The notes under the pieces: model-generated
Told to the model about the DNA's origin: nothing
Seen by the model: only the letters and a program-made list of their open reading frames with translations
Database searches by the model: none
Translations under genes and position numbers: made by a program
Part shown: in pieces, positions 1 to 6,308 of the stretch
Position numbering within the stretch: the first letter of the stretch is position 1
Layout: each line of letters opens with the position of its first letter
From: Pseudomonadota bacterium
GTDB taxonomy: Bacteria > Pseudomonadota > Alphaproteobacteria > Rhizobiales > Xanthobacteraceae
DNA length: 6,492 nucleotides
NCBI GenBank assembly: GCA_021779635.1
Contig: JAJYAH010000411.1
Location: forward strand, 1 to 6,492
Direction of reading: 5' to 3'

Positions 1-929
1 TGAGCGGAGCCGCCAGAAACACGCCGACGGGCCCAAACAGCAGGCCGAAGACCAACGTTGCGAACAGCGTGAGCACCGGAGGCAGTTCCACAGCTTCGGC
101 TTGAACCAGCGGCGTCACCAGATTGCCTTCCACAGTGAATACCCGCATATAGCGCCGCAACATAGAGCGCCGGCATCGGTCCCTGGACGGCGGTGATCAG
201 GATGCCTGGAGCCGACGCCGGGATCGGGCCGACATAAGGAACGAAGGCGAACGTCCCTGCGGTCAGGCCAAGAGCGAGGGGTGCCGCAACGCCCAGCAAT
301 CACAGACCGAATGCCGTCGACGCGCCGACGAATTTCATCGTCACCTATTGGCCCATCAGCCAACGTCCCAGTGTATCCCCCATACGATCGAGCACGTCGC
401 CGATCCGTGCGCGTCGATCCCGCGGAACAAGCTGCAACAGGCGGTGACGCTATCGCTCGGACTGTGCCGCCAAATAGACCGCCGCAAAGAGCAGAACCGC
501 GATATAGGCGGTTGTACGCAAGACGGAACCAAACAAAGCGGCGATATATCCTGCGGCCTGCCCGGTTGCGCCGGTGAGGCTCATATCGCGCGCGCGACCG
601 AGCAACCATCCGCGCCAGGGGTTGGCGCCGAAGTCCTGGACAAATTGGGACAGGCCTTTCGGAAGGGTCTCGACAAGAAAGTCAAACTGCGTCGCGATCC
701 GGGTGCCGAAAAGCCAAGCCGCGGAGCCGAACAGGACAAGAAACGCCAGAACCACAGGACCGATGGCCCAAATTTCCGGTATAGGTGTCCAGCGGCTCAC
801 CACGCGAGCCAAGCGCCGCAACATAAGGGCTAGAAGCGCAGTTCCGAACGCCAGGATGAGAACATCGGAAAGCCGCCAAGCCGCGAACACGCTCGCAACA
901 GCGAGAGCCACGAGCAATAGCTGGCGCAC
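1..929 (-). pseudogene. AI-2E/PerM-family membrane transporter, degraded, 3' end beyond the window
   Basis: The reading frame starts at a GTG (929-927), four bases after an AGGAG ribosome site (934-938). It encodes an N-terminus typical of the AI-2E/PerM family: hydrophobic segments near residues 2-38, 57-78 and 133-154, ending in VYLAAQSER. The frame then meets a TAG (450-452). Clear family sequence continues in the same frame past this stop (LVPRDRRARIGDVLDRMG), past a second TAG (345-347) and past a TGA (300-302) into FAFVPYVGPIPASAPGIL. Near 140-146 a one-base insertion by a run of three Gs shifts the frame. The new frame gives VEGNLVTPLVQAEAVELPPV and VFGLLFGPVGVFLAAPL to the left edge. 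Three nonsense codons plus a frameshift mean no full product. The family has about 350 residues in the inner membrane; members have been linked to signal export or ion transport, but the substrate here is unknown. It lies 69 bases downstream of the usp relic in the same direction, so the two were probably one operon. The family call is firm. Confidence 0.85.
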
Positions 930-933
930 GAAT

Positions 934-938
934 CTCCT
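934..938 (-). promoter_or_regulatory. Ribosome binding site of the AI-2E family relic
   Basis: On the minus strand AGGAG lies four bases before the GTG at 929-927. This fixes the GTG as the original start. The upstream ATG at about 946 is in a different frame. Confidence 0.6.
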
Positions 939-998
939 GTCCGCATGCGCGCCTGGTTCCCTGGGTTTGTTCCGGAATTCTCAGCATGACCGCGCGGC

Positions 999-1731
999 TT
1001 AATGCGACGTCAGGCAGCAAACAGAGATTGACGCAAGAATTTCCCGGGTCACGTCGCCGAAGATCCATTCACCCGACCGGCTGTGGCCGTAGGCGCTGCC
1101 ACCAACAGGTCGGCTCCTTCGTCCAGCGCAAACTGGAACAAATGGTTCGCGTCAGACCTGTCACTATGAAGAATCGGCCGAGGATCGGCGGTGATCTTGT
1201 GCCGCGCCAGATAACCGACGACGTCATTGATTCGGGCTGCGCCGCGCGGGTATCCTTCGAGGCCACGACGACATGTTCGGCCCGTAGCGTGGCGATACCC
1301 GGCGCAATAAGCAGCGCGGGCCTGCCGAGCTTGAGAAGAACCTCGCTCGGGTCGAGAAATCGGTAATTGTCATAGCGGCCCTGGGTCTGTTGTCCAATGA
1401 TGACAGGATCGGCACAGCGTGCTTCGCGCACCAATGCGTCGCCCGGAAAATCCAGCGCCGTACGTCATGCGATATTCCGACGATCCACTCCAGCGACGCC
1501 ACGGAACCAATCTCCTCGCTTCGTAAGCGGCGCCGCCCGAATCTGCTTTATGTCGGCTTCCGTCGCTTCCTCTATGATCACGCCCTCAGCGACGAACGGC
1601 GGAGGAACAGCACGGGCCGAGAAACCGATCAGCGCTGCATCGAACGTCCTTGCAAGCTCCGAGGCCATTCGAACCCTCTGTTCCGGAATACCTTCGGTTT
1701 CGATATAGACCATGAGGGATGCATAGGACAT
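999..1731 (-). pseudogene. Universal stress protein (UspA superfamily), degraded by a stop, a deletion and frameshifts
   Basis: The start ATG (1731-1729) gives MSYASLMVYIETEG, then SELARTFDAALIGFSAR and PPFVAEGVIIEEATEADIK, typical of alphaproteobacterial two-domain universal stress proteins. A TGA at 1465-1467 stands where relatives usually have tryptophan (the W of WRTALDF). The same frame then resumes as RTALDFPGDALVREARCADPVIIG and LDPSEVLLKLGRPALLI. After AEHVVVASKDTRAA (about 1236-1248) part of the second domain is missing and the frame changes. It resumes as ARINDVVGYLARHKI and FALDEGADLLVAA. Near 1090-1098 a one-base loss shifts the frame again to AYGHSRSGEWIFGDVTREIL, ending CCLTSH and TAA (999-1001). 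An intact protein would have about 275 residues and would bind ATP or AMP in the cytoplasm under stress. Here at least three independent lesions exclude a full product. It is divergent from the VIT gene and shares its upstream region, which holds a FixK-like box. Confidence 0.88.
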
Positions 1732-1738
1732 CAGATCG

Positions 1739-1744
1739 CTCCTC
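1739..1744 (-). promoter_or_regulatory. Ribosome binding site of the usp relic
   Basis: GAGGAG on the minus strand lies seven bases before the ATG at 1731-1729. It supports that ATG rather than the in-frame ATG at 1800, which would add 23 unrelated residues and would overlap the FixK-like box. Confidence 0.65.
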
Positions 1745-1786
1745 GGAAGGAAAGCCACAGGCTGCCCGGTCTCGCCGAACCCACTA

Positions 1787-1800
1787 TTGATGCATCTCAA
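1787..1800. promoter_or_regulatory. FixK/FNR-type operator between usp and VIT genes
   Basis: TTGATGCATCTCAA fits the rhizobial FixK2 consensus TTG(A/C)-N6-(T/G)CAA at every defined position, and the FNR consensus TTGAT-N4-ATCAA with one mismatch. It is nearly symmetric and sits in the divergent intergenic region. Its centre is 88 bases before the VIT ATG and 62 bases before the usp ATG. For activation from -41.5, starts would fall near 1752 (usp side) and 1835 (VIT side). The -10 regions at both are poor matches, so the direction served is not settled by sequence. Universal stress protein genes are known members of FixK/FNR-type regulons. Confidence 0.55.
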
Positions 1801-1881
1801 ATCTACCTTGGTCGGGCAGTGCTAGTTGACCACCGCAGTCAGACATCCGTTTTCTGACGTTCGACAACAAAGTGTCACCGA

Positions 1882-2577
1882 ATGCCCACTGTTCCGCACA
1901 TCGAAAGGCATTTCATGGCGACCGAAACCGTGCGGGATGTCGTGATCGGCATGGCGGACGGATTGACGGTCCCGTTCGCCCTGGCGGCCGGGCTTTCCGC
2001 GGCGGTATCCAGCACATCGGTAATTGTCACCGCCGGACTCGCCGAAATCGCCGCAGGAGCGATCGCGATGGGCCTTGGCGGATATCTGGCGGCCCGCACC
2101 GATGCACAGCATTTCGCGTCAGAGTTGTCGCGGGAGGGATGGGAAATCGATAACAAGCGCGAGTTTGAGCTCAATGAGGTTCGCGAGGTTTTTGCTGAAT
2201 ACGGACTAGCCGGGGCCGCACTCGAAAGTGTGGTGACCTCGATCACGTCGGATCGCAGGCGCTGGATCAACTTCATGATGCGATTCGAACTTGGCCTGGA
2301 GAAGCCGGACCCAAAGCGCGCGCCGATCAGCGCGGCGACGATCGCGGTGTCTTATCTGGTAGGCGGTCTGATCCCGCTGCTGCCTTACATGCTGACCAGC
2401 AGCTTGACGGAAGCTTTGAAAATCTCGGTGTTAACGACGGGGGCGGCACTTCTGATTTTTGGAGGCGTGAAGGGACACTTTACCGGCCTCAACCGACTCG
2501 TATCTGCCGGTCAAACCTTGCTGGTTGGCGGACTAGCCGCAGCGGCGGCCTTCTGGCTCGCTCATCTGTTCGGTTAA
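1882..2577 (+). CDS. VIT1/CCC1-family Fe2+/Mn2+ transporter
   Basis: A 231-residue protein of the vacuolar iron transporter family, which moves Fe2+ or Mn2+ across membranes, probably by proton exchange. The hallmark first segment is at residues 17-38 (VRDVVIGMADGLTVPFALAA), with the second at about 47-71 (AEIAAGAIAMGLGGYLAA). D26, E55 and M63 correspond to residues of the known translocation path. A charged cytosolic region rich in Glu follows (E81, E85, E88, E94, E96, E99, E102). It includes FMMRFE (M132, M133, E136), the metal-binding motif of the VIT metal-binding domain. Three further membrane segments lie at about 149-171, 179-197 and 206-229, with the PLLPYM motif at 165-170. The length is normal and there is no lesion. 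The ATG at 1882 lacks a clear ribosome site. The ATG at 1915 has AAAGG six bases upstream, but the HIERHF stretch before it resembles relatives, so the longer start is preferred weakly. In bacteria the likely role is relief of iron or manganese excess; the metal is not decided by sequence. Confidence 0.9.
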   Translation: MPTVPHIERHFMATETVRDVVIGMADGLTVPFALAAGLSAAVSSTSVIVTAGLAEIAAGAIAMGLGGYLAARTDAQHFASELSREGWEIDNKREFELNEVREVFAEYGLAGAALESVVTSITSDRRRWINFMMRFELGLEKPDPKRAPISAATIAVSYLVGGLIPLLPYMLTSSLTEALKISVLTTGAALLIFGGVKGHFTGLNRLVSAGQTLLVGGLAAAAAFWLAHLFG

Positions 2578-2642
2578 TTGATTCAGGACCTCGAAAGCTG
2601 CAGTCCCGCTCAAACACCGGGCGATATCGAGACTAAATAGGG

Positions 2643-2662
2643 CCGCGCTGAACGCGGGTTTT
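2643..2662 (+). terminator. Possible weak terminator after the VIT gene
   Basis: CCGCG (2643-2647), a five-base loop and CGCGG (2653-2657) form a perfect GC-only stem, followed by GTTTT. It lies 66 bases after the VIT stop and 46 bases before the DsbA-like gene. The stem and T-run are short, so it could equally be chance in GC-rich DNA. Confidence 0.3.
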
Positions 2663-2695
2663 CGAGGTGCACATTTTGGCGGTTTAAAACTGCTC

Positions 2696-2703
2696 GGAGA
2701 AGG
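2696..2703 (+). promoter_or_regulatory. Ribosome binding site of the DsbA-family gene
   Basis: GGAGAAGG ends four bases before the ATG at 2708 (the GGAG part is eight bases before it). It supports this ATG, or the in-frame ATG two codons later. Confidence 0.6.
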
Positions 2704-2707
2704 TAAA

Positions 2708-3397
2708 ATGAGCATGGTCGAGGTTACATATTTCTCTGATGTCTTGTGCGTCTGGGCATACATCTCGCAAGCTCGCGTCGATGCAGTCAAGGAAAAATTC
2801 GGCGACAAAGTTCAGATAAAGCATCAGTTCTGCTCGGTTTTCGGCGATACCGCCCGCAAGATCACCACGACCTGGAATGGCAAGGGCGAATATGACGGGT
2901 TCAATGCGCATTTGCGACAGGTGGCGGCGCGGTTTCCGCACATCGAGGTTCATCCGGAGGTTTGGTTGAAAACGCGGCCCGCTGCATCCGCGAGCGCCCA
3001 TCTGTTCATGAAAGCTGTCGAACAGTGGGACCGCGATGTGGGGATGGTTCGAAACCAGTCTTCAGAGAGCATCTTCGATAAGGTGCTGTGGGCTTTCCGT
3101 TGCGCGTTTTTTCGGGATTGCCGAGACATTGCGCGCTGGGACGTTCAATGTGAGATAGCCGAAGCATTCGGCGCCGATATCCGCGCTATCGAACGGTTTA
3201 TTCACACCGGTACCGCATTCGCTCGGCTGGATGCGGACTACCACGACGCCGACAAGATGCGAATTGAAGGCAGTCCGAGCTTCGTGCTCAATGAAGGGCG
3301 CCAGAAGCTTTACGGGAATATTGGATTCCGCTTGATCGAAGCAAATATTCAAGAGCTGTTGCGTACACCTCAGACGGAGGAAGCCAGTTGGTGCTGA
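2708..3397 (+). CDS. DsbA-family thioredoxin-fold oxidoreductase with single-cysteine CVWA active site
   Basis: A 229-residue protein. The N-terminal strand VEVTYFSDVLCVWAYI leads into a thioredoxin-fold active site where the usual CxxC is C14-V-W-A17, so the resolving cysteine is absent. The cis-proline loop is present as GSPSFVLNEGRQ (P190). A helical insert lies between, with the conserved-looking stretches RFPHIEVHPEVW and FFRDCRDIARWDVQCEIA. This layout matches the DsbA/FrnE/HCCA-isomerase group. There is no signal peptide, so the protein should be cytosolic. Single-cysteine members cannot do normal disulfide oxidation alone; they may act on glutathione-type mixed disulfides or as isomerases. 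The protein ends in SWC, placing a second cysteine (C229) at the very C-terminus. No lesion is visible. It lies 130 bases after the VIT gene and 137 bases before osmC. The family is sure, the reaction is not. Confidence 0.85.
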   Translation: MSMVEVTYFSDVLCVWAYISQARVDAVKEKFGDKVQIKHQFCSVFGDTARKITTTWNGKGEYDGFNAHLRQVAARFPHIEVHPEVWLKTRPAASASAHLFMKAVEQWDRDVGMVRNQSSESIFDKVLWAFRCAFFRDCRDIARWDVQCEIAEAFGADIRAIERFIHTGTAFARLDADYHDADKMRIEGSPSFVLNEGRQKLYGNIGFRLIEANIQELLRTPQTEEASWC

Positions 3398-3441
3398 CTC
3401 CGTAACGCTTGATGGGGACGAGCTCCCTGAACTCGTATCTA

Positions 3442-3455
3442 TTGATCCATCGCAA
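3442..3455 (+). promoter_or_regulatory. FixK/FNR-type operator upstream of osmC and thiolase
   Basis: TTGATCCATCGCAA matches TTG(A/C)-N6-(T/G)CAA at every defined position, though it has two mismatches to the FNR consensus TTGAT-N4-ATCAA. It lies in the gap between the DsbA-like gene and osmC, 87 bases (centre) before the osmC ATG. That is nearly the same distance as the other box to the VIT ATG. A -10-like TATTAA at 3478-3483 puts the expected start near 3490, so the box centre falls at about -41.5, the classical activating position. Confidence 0.55.
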
Positions 3456-3477
3456 CGAAGCATCTCCCCGGCATGGC

Positions 3478-3483
3478 TATTAA
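3478..3483 (+). promoter_or_regulatory. -10 element of the predicted osmC-thiolase promoter
   Basis: TATTAA agrees with TATAAT at four of six positions. It lies in an AT-rich patch of otherwise GC-rich DNA, 22 bases after the FixK-like box. There is no recognisable -35 hexamer, as expected for an activator-dependent promoter. Confidence 0.45.
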
Positions 3484-3534
3484 ATATCAGCGGACACCTC
3501 CAGTGAAAAAGACTGCAGGGAAGTCGAATCGGGA

Positions 3535-3954
3535 ATGGAGATGATGCTCGAATATGACGTCGTGGCGAAACACACAGATGCGCACGGAAGCGTGGCCCGC
3601 TGCAAAGATGCAGAGGTGAGGCTTGACACCGACGTCAATGGCCGGAAGGACGCCTTCAATCCCGCCGAATTGTTTCTCGCGGCCATCGCAGCGTGTATGA
3701 TCAAGGGCATCGAGCGCGTTGCGCCGATGCTCCATTTTCAATTTCGCGGCGTCGAAGTTCGCCTTCACGGTGTCCGTCAGGACAGTCCGCCATTCATGTC
3801 GTCGATTTCGTACGAGCTGATCGTGGACACGGACGAAGACGATCGGCGCCTCGATTTGCTGCATCAGAACGTCCGCAAATACGGAACGATCTCCAACACG
3901 GTGGCGGCAGGGACAAAGCTTGAGGGCAAGATCGTTCGAGCCGGGATTGGTTAG
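3535..3954 (+). CDS. OsmC-family protein lacking the second redox cysteine
   Basis: A 139-residue protein with the OsmC/Ohr fold. It has an N-terminal strand region with LDTDVNGRKDAFNPAELFLAA, the central-helix motif AACMIKGIE containing C54, and a C-terminal half with VRQDSPPFMSSISYEL, LLHQNVRKYG and SNTVAAGTKLEG. Classical OsmC and Ohr reduce organic hydroperoxides with two cysteines. C54 is the first, but the second (the CPxS region) is replaced by YGTIS (G117 at the cysteine position). It therefore belongs to an OsmC-like branch whose peroxidase activity is doubtful. C23 is the only other cysteine. There is an in-frame stop at 3481-3483, so the start lies between 3535 and 3544. ATG 3535 is the longest; 3541 (GGGA six bases upstream) and 3544 (GGAG three bases upstream) are alternatives. 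It lies 42 bases before the thiolase start and is probably co-transcribed with it from the FixK-like promoter. No lesion is seen. Confidence 0.87.
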   Translation: MEMMLEYDVVAKHTDAHGSVARCKDAEVRLDTDVNGRKDAFNPAELFLAAIAACMIKGIERVAPMLHFQFRGVEVRLHGVRQDSPPFMSSISYELIVDTDEDDRRLDLLHQNVRKYGTISNTVAAGTKLEGKIVRAGIG

Positions 3955-3985
3955 ACGTAAAATTTTGCAATGCACTCTGGAAAAA

Positions 3986-3990
3986 CGGAG
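3986..3990 (+). promoter_or_regulatory. Ribosome binding site of the thiolase gene
   Basis: CGGAG ends six bases before the ATG at 3997 and directly abuts the ATG at 3991. This favours 3997 and argues against the earlier in-frame ATG at 3970, which has no such site. Confidence 0.65.
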
Positions 3991-3996
3991 ATGACC

Positions 3997-5184
3997 ATGG
4001 TCAATAAGGAAGTCGTGATCTGTTCGCCCGTTCGCACCGCCATCGGCACATATGGTGGCGCGCTGAAGGATATGCCGGCGGTCGATCTCGGTGCCGTCGC
4101 CATCCGCGCGACGCTAGAGCGCGCGAAAATCGCGCCCGCTGATATCGACACGGTTGTCATGGGCAACGTGATTCAGGCTGGCAATAAAATGAACCCGGCC
4201 CGACAGGCGGCCATCAACGGCGGAATTCCGGTCGATGTTCCTGCGATGACGGTCAACCGCGTCTGCGGCTCGGGTGCCCAAGCGATTGCGAGCGCGGCAC
4301 AGGAGGTGATGCTCGGCTTGGTCGATAGCGCGGTAGCCGGCGGGATGGAGAACATGGACCGTGCCCCGTATCTCATGGGCTCCGGACGCTGGGGATACCG
4401 CATGGGCGACGCGCAGATATTCGATGCGATGCTGATGGACGGCCTTAACGACGCCTTTTCCGGTAGGCATTCCGGATGGCACACCGAAGACCTCGCAAGC
4501 TCGCACCAGATCACCCGCGAAGAGCAAGACCGTTGGGCTGAACGCTCGCAAAAACGCTTTTCGGCAGCTCAGGCTGCCCGCAAGTTCGCCTCGGAAATCG
4601 CAGCAGTCGAAATTGCCTCGCGCAAAGGCTCGGCCAAGTTCGATAAAGACGAGCACAATCGGCCTGACACCACGCTGGAGCGCCTCTCGAAGCTGAAGCC
4701 CGCATTCCGCAAAGATGGCACCATCACTGCCGGAAATGCACCAGGACTCAATACCGGCGCGGCGGCGATGATCGTGGCCGATCGCGCCTGGGCCGACAAA
4801 ATTGGCCTTGCGCCGATGGCGCGTCTCGTCGCCTACGGTATAGGCGCCGTCGAACCGGGCATGTTCGGATTGGGTCCGGTGCCGGCGGTCAAGCAGGCCC
4901 TCGCCCGTGCCGGCTGGAAGGTCTCGGACGTCCAGCGCATCGAGATCAACGAGGCCTTCGCGGCGATCGCAATTGCAGTCGCAAAAGACCTCGGTCTGGA
5001 CCCAGACATCGTCAATGTGGAAGGCGGCGCAATCGCGCATGGTCACCCGATCGGCGCGTCCGGCGCGGTGCTCACGACCCGTTTGCTGCATTCGATGAAA
5101 CGCGATGGTGTCAAGAAAGGTATCGTCACACTATGCATCGGCGGCGGACAGGGAATTGCGCTTGCGCTCGAAACTCTGAATTGA
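3997..5184 (+). CDS. Acetyl-CoA C-acetyltransferase-type thiolase
   Basis: A full-length 395-residue thiolase (family usual about 390-400). It would condense two acetyl-CoA to acetoacetyl-CoA or do the reverse, in the cytoplasm, feeding polyhydroxybutyrate, ketone or fatty-acid pathways. The nucleophile is C90 in NRVCGSGAQAIASA. The NEAF motif has N318, GHPIGASGA has H350, and the second catalytic cysteine is C380 in CIGGGQG. The domain order is normal: VVICSPVRTAIGTYGG at the start, AVAGGMENMDRAPYLM, ITREEQDRWAERSQKRF, TITAGNAPGLNTGAAAM, then the C-terminal catalytic loops. The covering loop reads SGRHSGWHTEDLA instead of the common HMGxTAEN type. This part contacts the acyl group and pantetheine, so chain length or substrate may differ from standard PhaA/AtoB. 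The start at 3997 is chosen from its ribosome site. It is the second gene of a probable operon with osmC. The class is sure; the exact substrate and direction are not. Confidence 0.93.
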   Translation: MVNKEVVICSPVRTAIGTYGGALKDMPAVDLGAVAIRATLERAKIAPADIDTVVMGNVIQAGNKMNPARQAAINGGIPVDVPAMTVNRVCGSGAQAIASAAQEVMLGLVDSAVAGGMENMDRAPYLMGSGRWGYRMGDAQIFDAMLMDGLNDAFSGRHSGWHTEDLASSHQITREEQDRWAERSQKRFSAAQAARKFASEIAAVEIASRKGSAKFDKDEHNRPDTTLERLSKLKPAFRKDGTITAGNAPGLNTGAAAMIVADRAWADKIGLAPMARLVAYGIGAVEPGMFGLGPVPAVKQALARAGWKVSDVQRIEINEAFAAIAIAVAKDLGLDPDIVNVEGGAIAHGHPIGASGAVLTTRLLHSMKRDGVKKGIVTLCIGGGQGIALALETLN

Positions 5185-5314
5185 GCCGATCCAAGACTTG
5201 GGCCAATGCATTCATCAGGCGATTGGGCCGTCCGCTTTCCGGCGCGTCTGCATGCACTTCCACGCGACGACTCAGTTGGACGCGTAAACCGGCCTGTACT
5301 TGAGATGGATTTCA
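5185..5314 (+). other. Intergenic spacer between thiolase and the arsA relic
   Basis: I see no gene, clear terminator or recognised operator here. No arsR, arsD or acr3 remnant is recognisable ahead of the arsA relic. Confidence 0.4.
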
Positions 5315-6308
5315 ATGCCTCACTTTTTCGCTCTGGACGCTGCGACACCGTTTCTTTTTTCACCGGCAAGGGCGGCCGGGGGGCGTCCTGTCTTGGTCCA
5401 CATTCAGGTTTGAAGATGCAGGAGGGCCGCTTTCGCAAGGCGCTTCAGGCCTTGGGCGATTCCAAACGGACCACCATTATCACTGGTCACCCGCGCCGAC
5501 CGAGGCGCGATCCGCGAGGCGGCCAGAACGTCGGGCGAACTCGATGCGCTCAATCTCTCGAACCAGTTTCTCGCTGTGAATGGACGCTTCCACGCCACGG
5601 ACCCAACCGATGTCGTTGCGGTTGCGCTTGAGCGGGATCAGGACGGGGCTCTGGCCGCGATGCCAGCGTCGCTCACGAAGCTGCCGAGAGACGAAATCCC
5701 GTTGCTTGGTTTTGATATCGTCGGCCTTACGACTCTCAGAGCGCTCTTGTCACCCTCCAATCCGCCTCCGATTGCTGCCACCGCGCAAGCCGGCGAGCCG
5801 GTTGATCTACCCGGCCTCGATGGGCTGGTCGATGAGATCGCGCTGGGCAACCGCGGCCTCATCATGGTCATGGGCAAGGGTCGCGTTGGAAAGACGACGA
5901 TTGCCGCCGCCATCGCCGTCGGGCTCGCGAAGCGAGGCCACGCCGTCCACCTCAGCACAACCGATCCGGCAGCTCACGTAGCTTTCGTCGTTGATGGCGC
6001 GATGCCCGGCCTAATGGTCGATCGGATCGACCCAGTGGTCGAGACCGAACGGTATATCGCAAAAATACTGGCGACCCGTCGCCCTGAACTCGATGACCAG
6101 GGTATGGCGCTGCCGCGCGAGGATCTTGCTTCGCCATGCACCGAGGAAGTGGCCGTGTTTCATGCCTTCTCACACATCGTCGCGGAAGCCCGGGCCGCCT
6201 TCGTGGTGCTCGACACAGCTCCCACAGGCCACACCCTGCTGCTATTGGATGCGACCGGCGCTTATCACCGGCAAATGACACGCCAACTCGAACCGAGCGG
6301 ACCTGGGC
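5315..6308 (+). pseudogene. arsA: ArsA-type twin ATPase (arsenite pump ATPase family), heavily degraded
   Basis: The ATG at 5315 starts MPHFFALDAATPFLF, a typical ArsA N-terminus. In the following T-run (5351-5356) one T is missing, so the P-loop FFTGKGG continues in another frame and breaks off as GKGGRGAS instead of GKGGVGKTS. Most of the first ATPase half (about 200 residues in relatives) is then missing. The text resumes near 5415 as KMQEGRFRKALQALGDSKRTTII. A one-base insertion near 5482 returns the frame to LVTRADRGAIREAARTSGEL, SNQFLAVNGRFHATD and the linker. The second half has VMGKGRVGKTT (5870-5896), [29 protein letters not shown] and the ArsA signature [19 protein letters not shown]. 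Arg replaces the second Gly of the GKGGVGKT loop through a G-to-C change at 5882. Similarity ends after TRQLEPSG, where IS110 sequence begins, so the rest of the second half is lost. In intact form, ArsA is a cytosolic ATPase driving the arsenite permease. Residual translation of 5576-6343 from a GTG is possible but could not give a working enzyme. Confidence 0.87.

Noticed and set aside
300..1467. Readthrough or stop-codon recoding of TGA (Trp) in the AI-2E and usp genes.
   Set aside because: TAG stops and several frameshifts occur in the same genes, while the four intact genes use TGG for Trp and TGA as a normal end. Decay explains all of it.
1390..1857. Open frame of 155 codons on the plus strand across the usp start region.
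   Set aside because: It overlaps the usp coding frame and the divergent promoter region, and has a low-complexity Arg-rich product without family resemblance.
3418..3436. Imperfect hairpin ACGAGCTC-CCT-GAACTCGT after the DsbA-like gene as a terminator.
   Set aside because: There is one mismatch, the loop is only three bases, and no T-run follows. It may be chance.
4114..5091. Open frame of 325 codons on the minus strand opposite the thiolase gene.
   Set aside because: It is a codon-bias shadow of a high-GC gene. The plus strand has all thiolase catalytic motifs, and the minus product shows no recognisable domain and no ribosome site.
5199..5228. Two copies of TTGGGCC in the spacer after the thiolase gene as a repeat or att site.
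   Set aside because: Seven bases in GC-rich DNA is not meaningful, and no element is bounded by them.
5301..5316. TTGA-N8-TCAA palindrome over the arsA start codon as a third FixK-type site.
   Set aside because: The spacing is two bases too long for the FixK/FNR consensus and the position overlaps the start codon.
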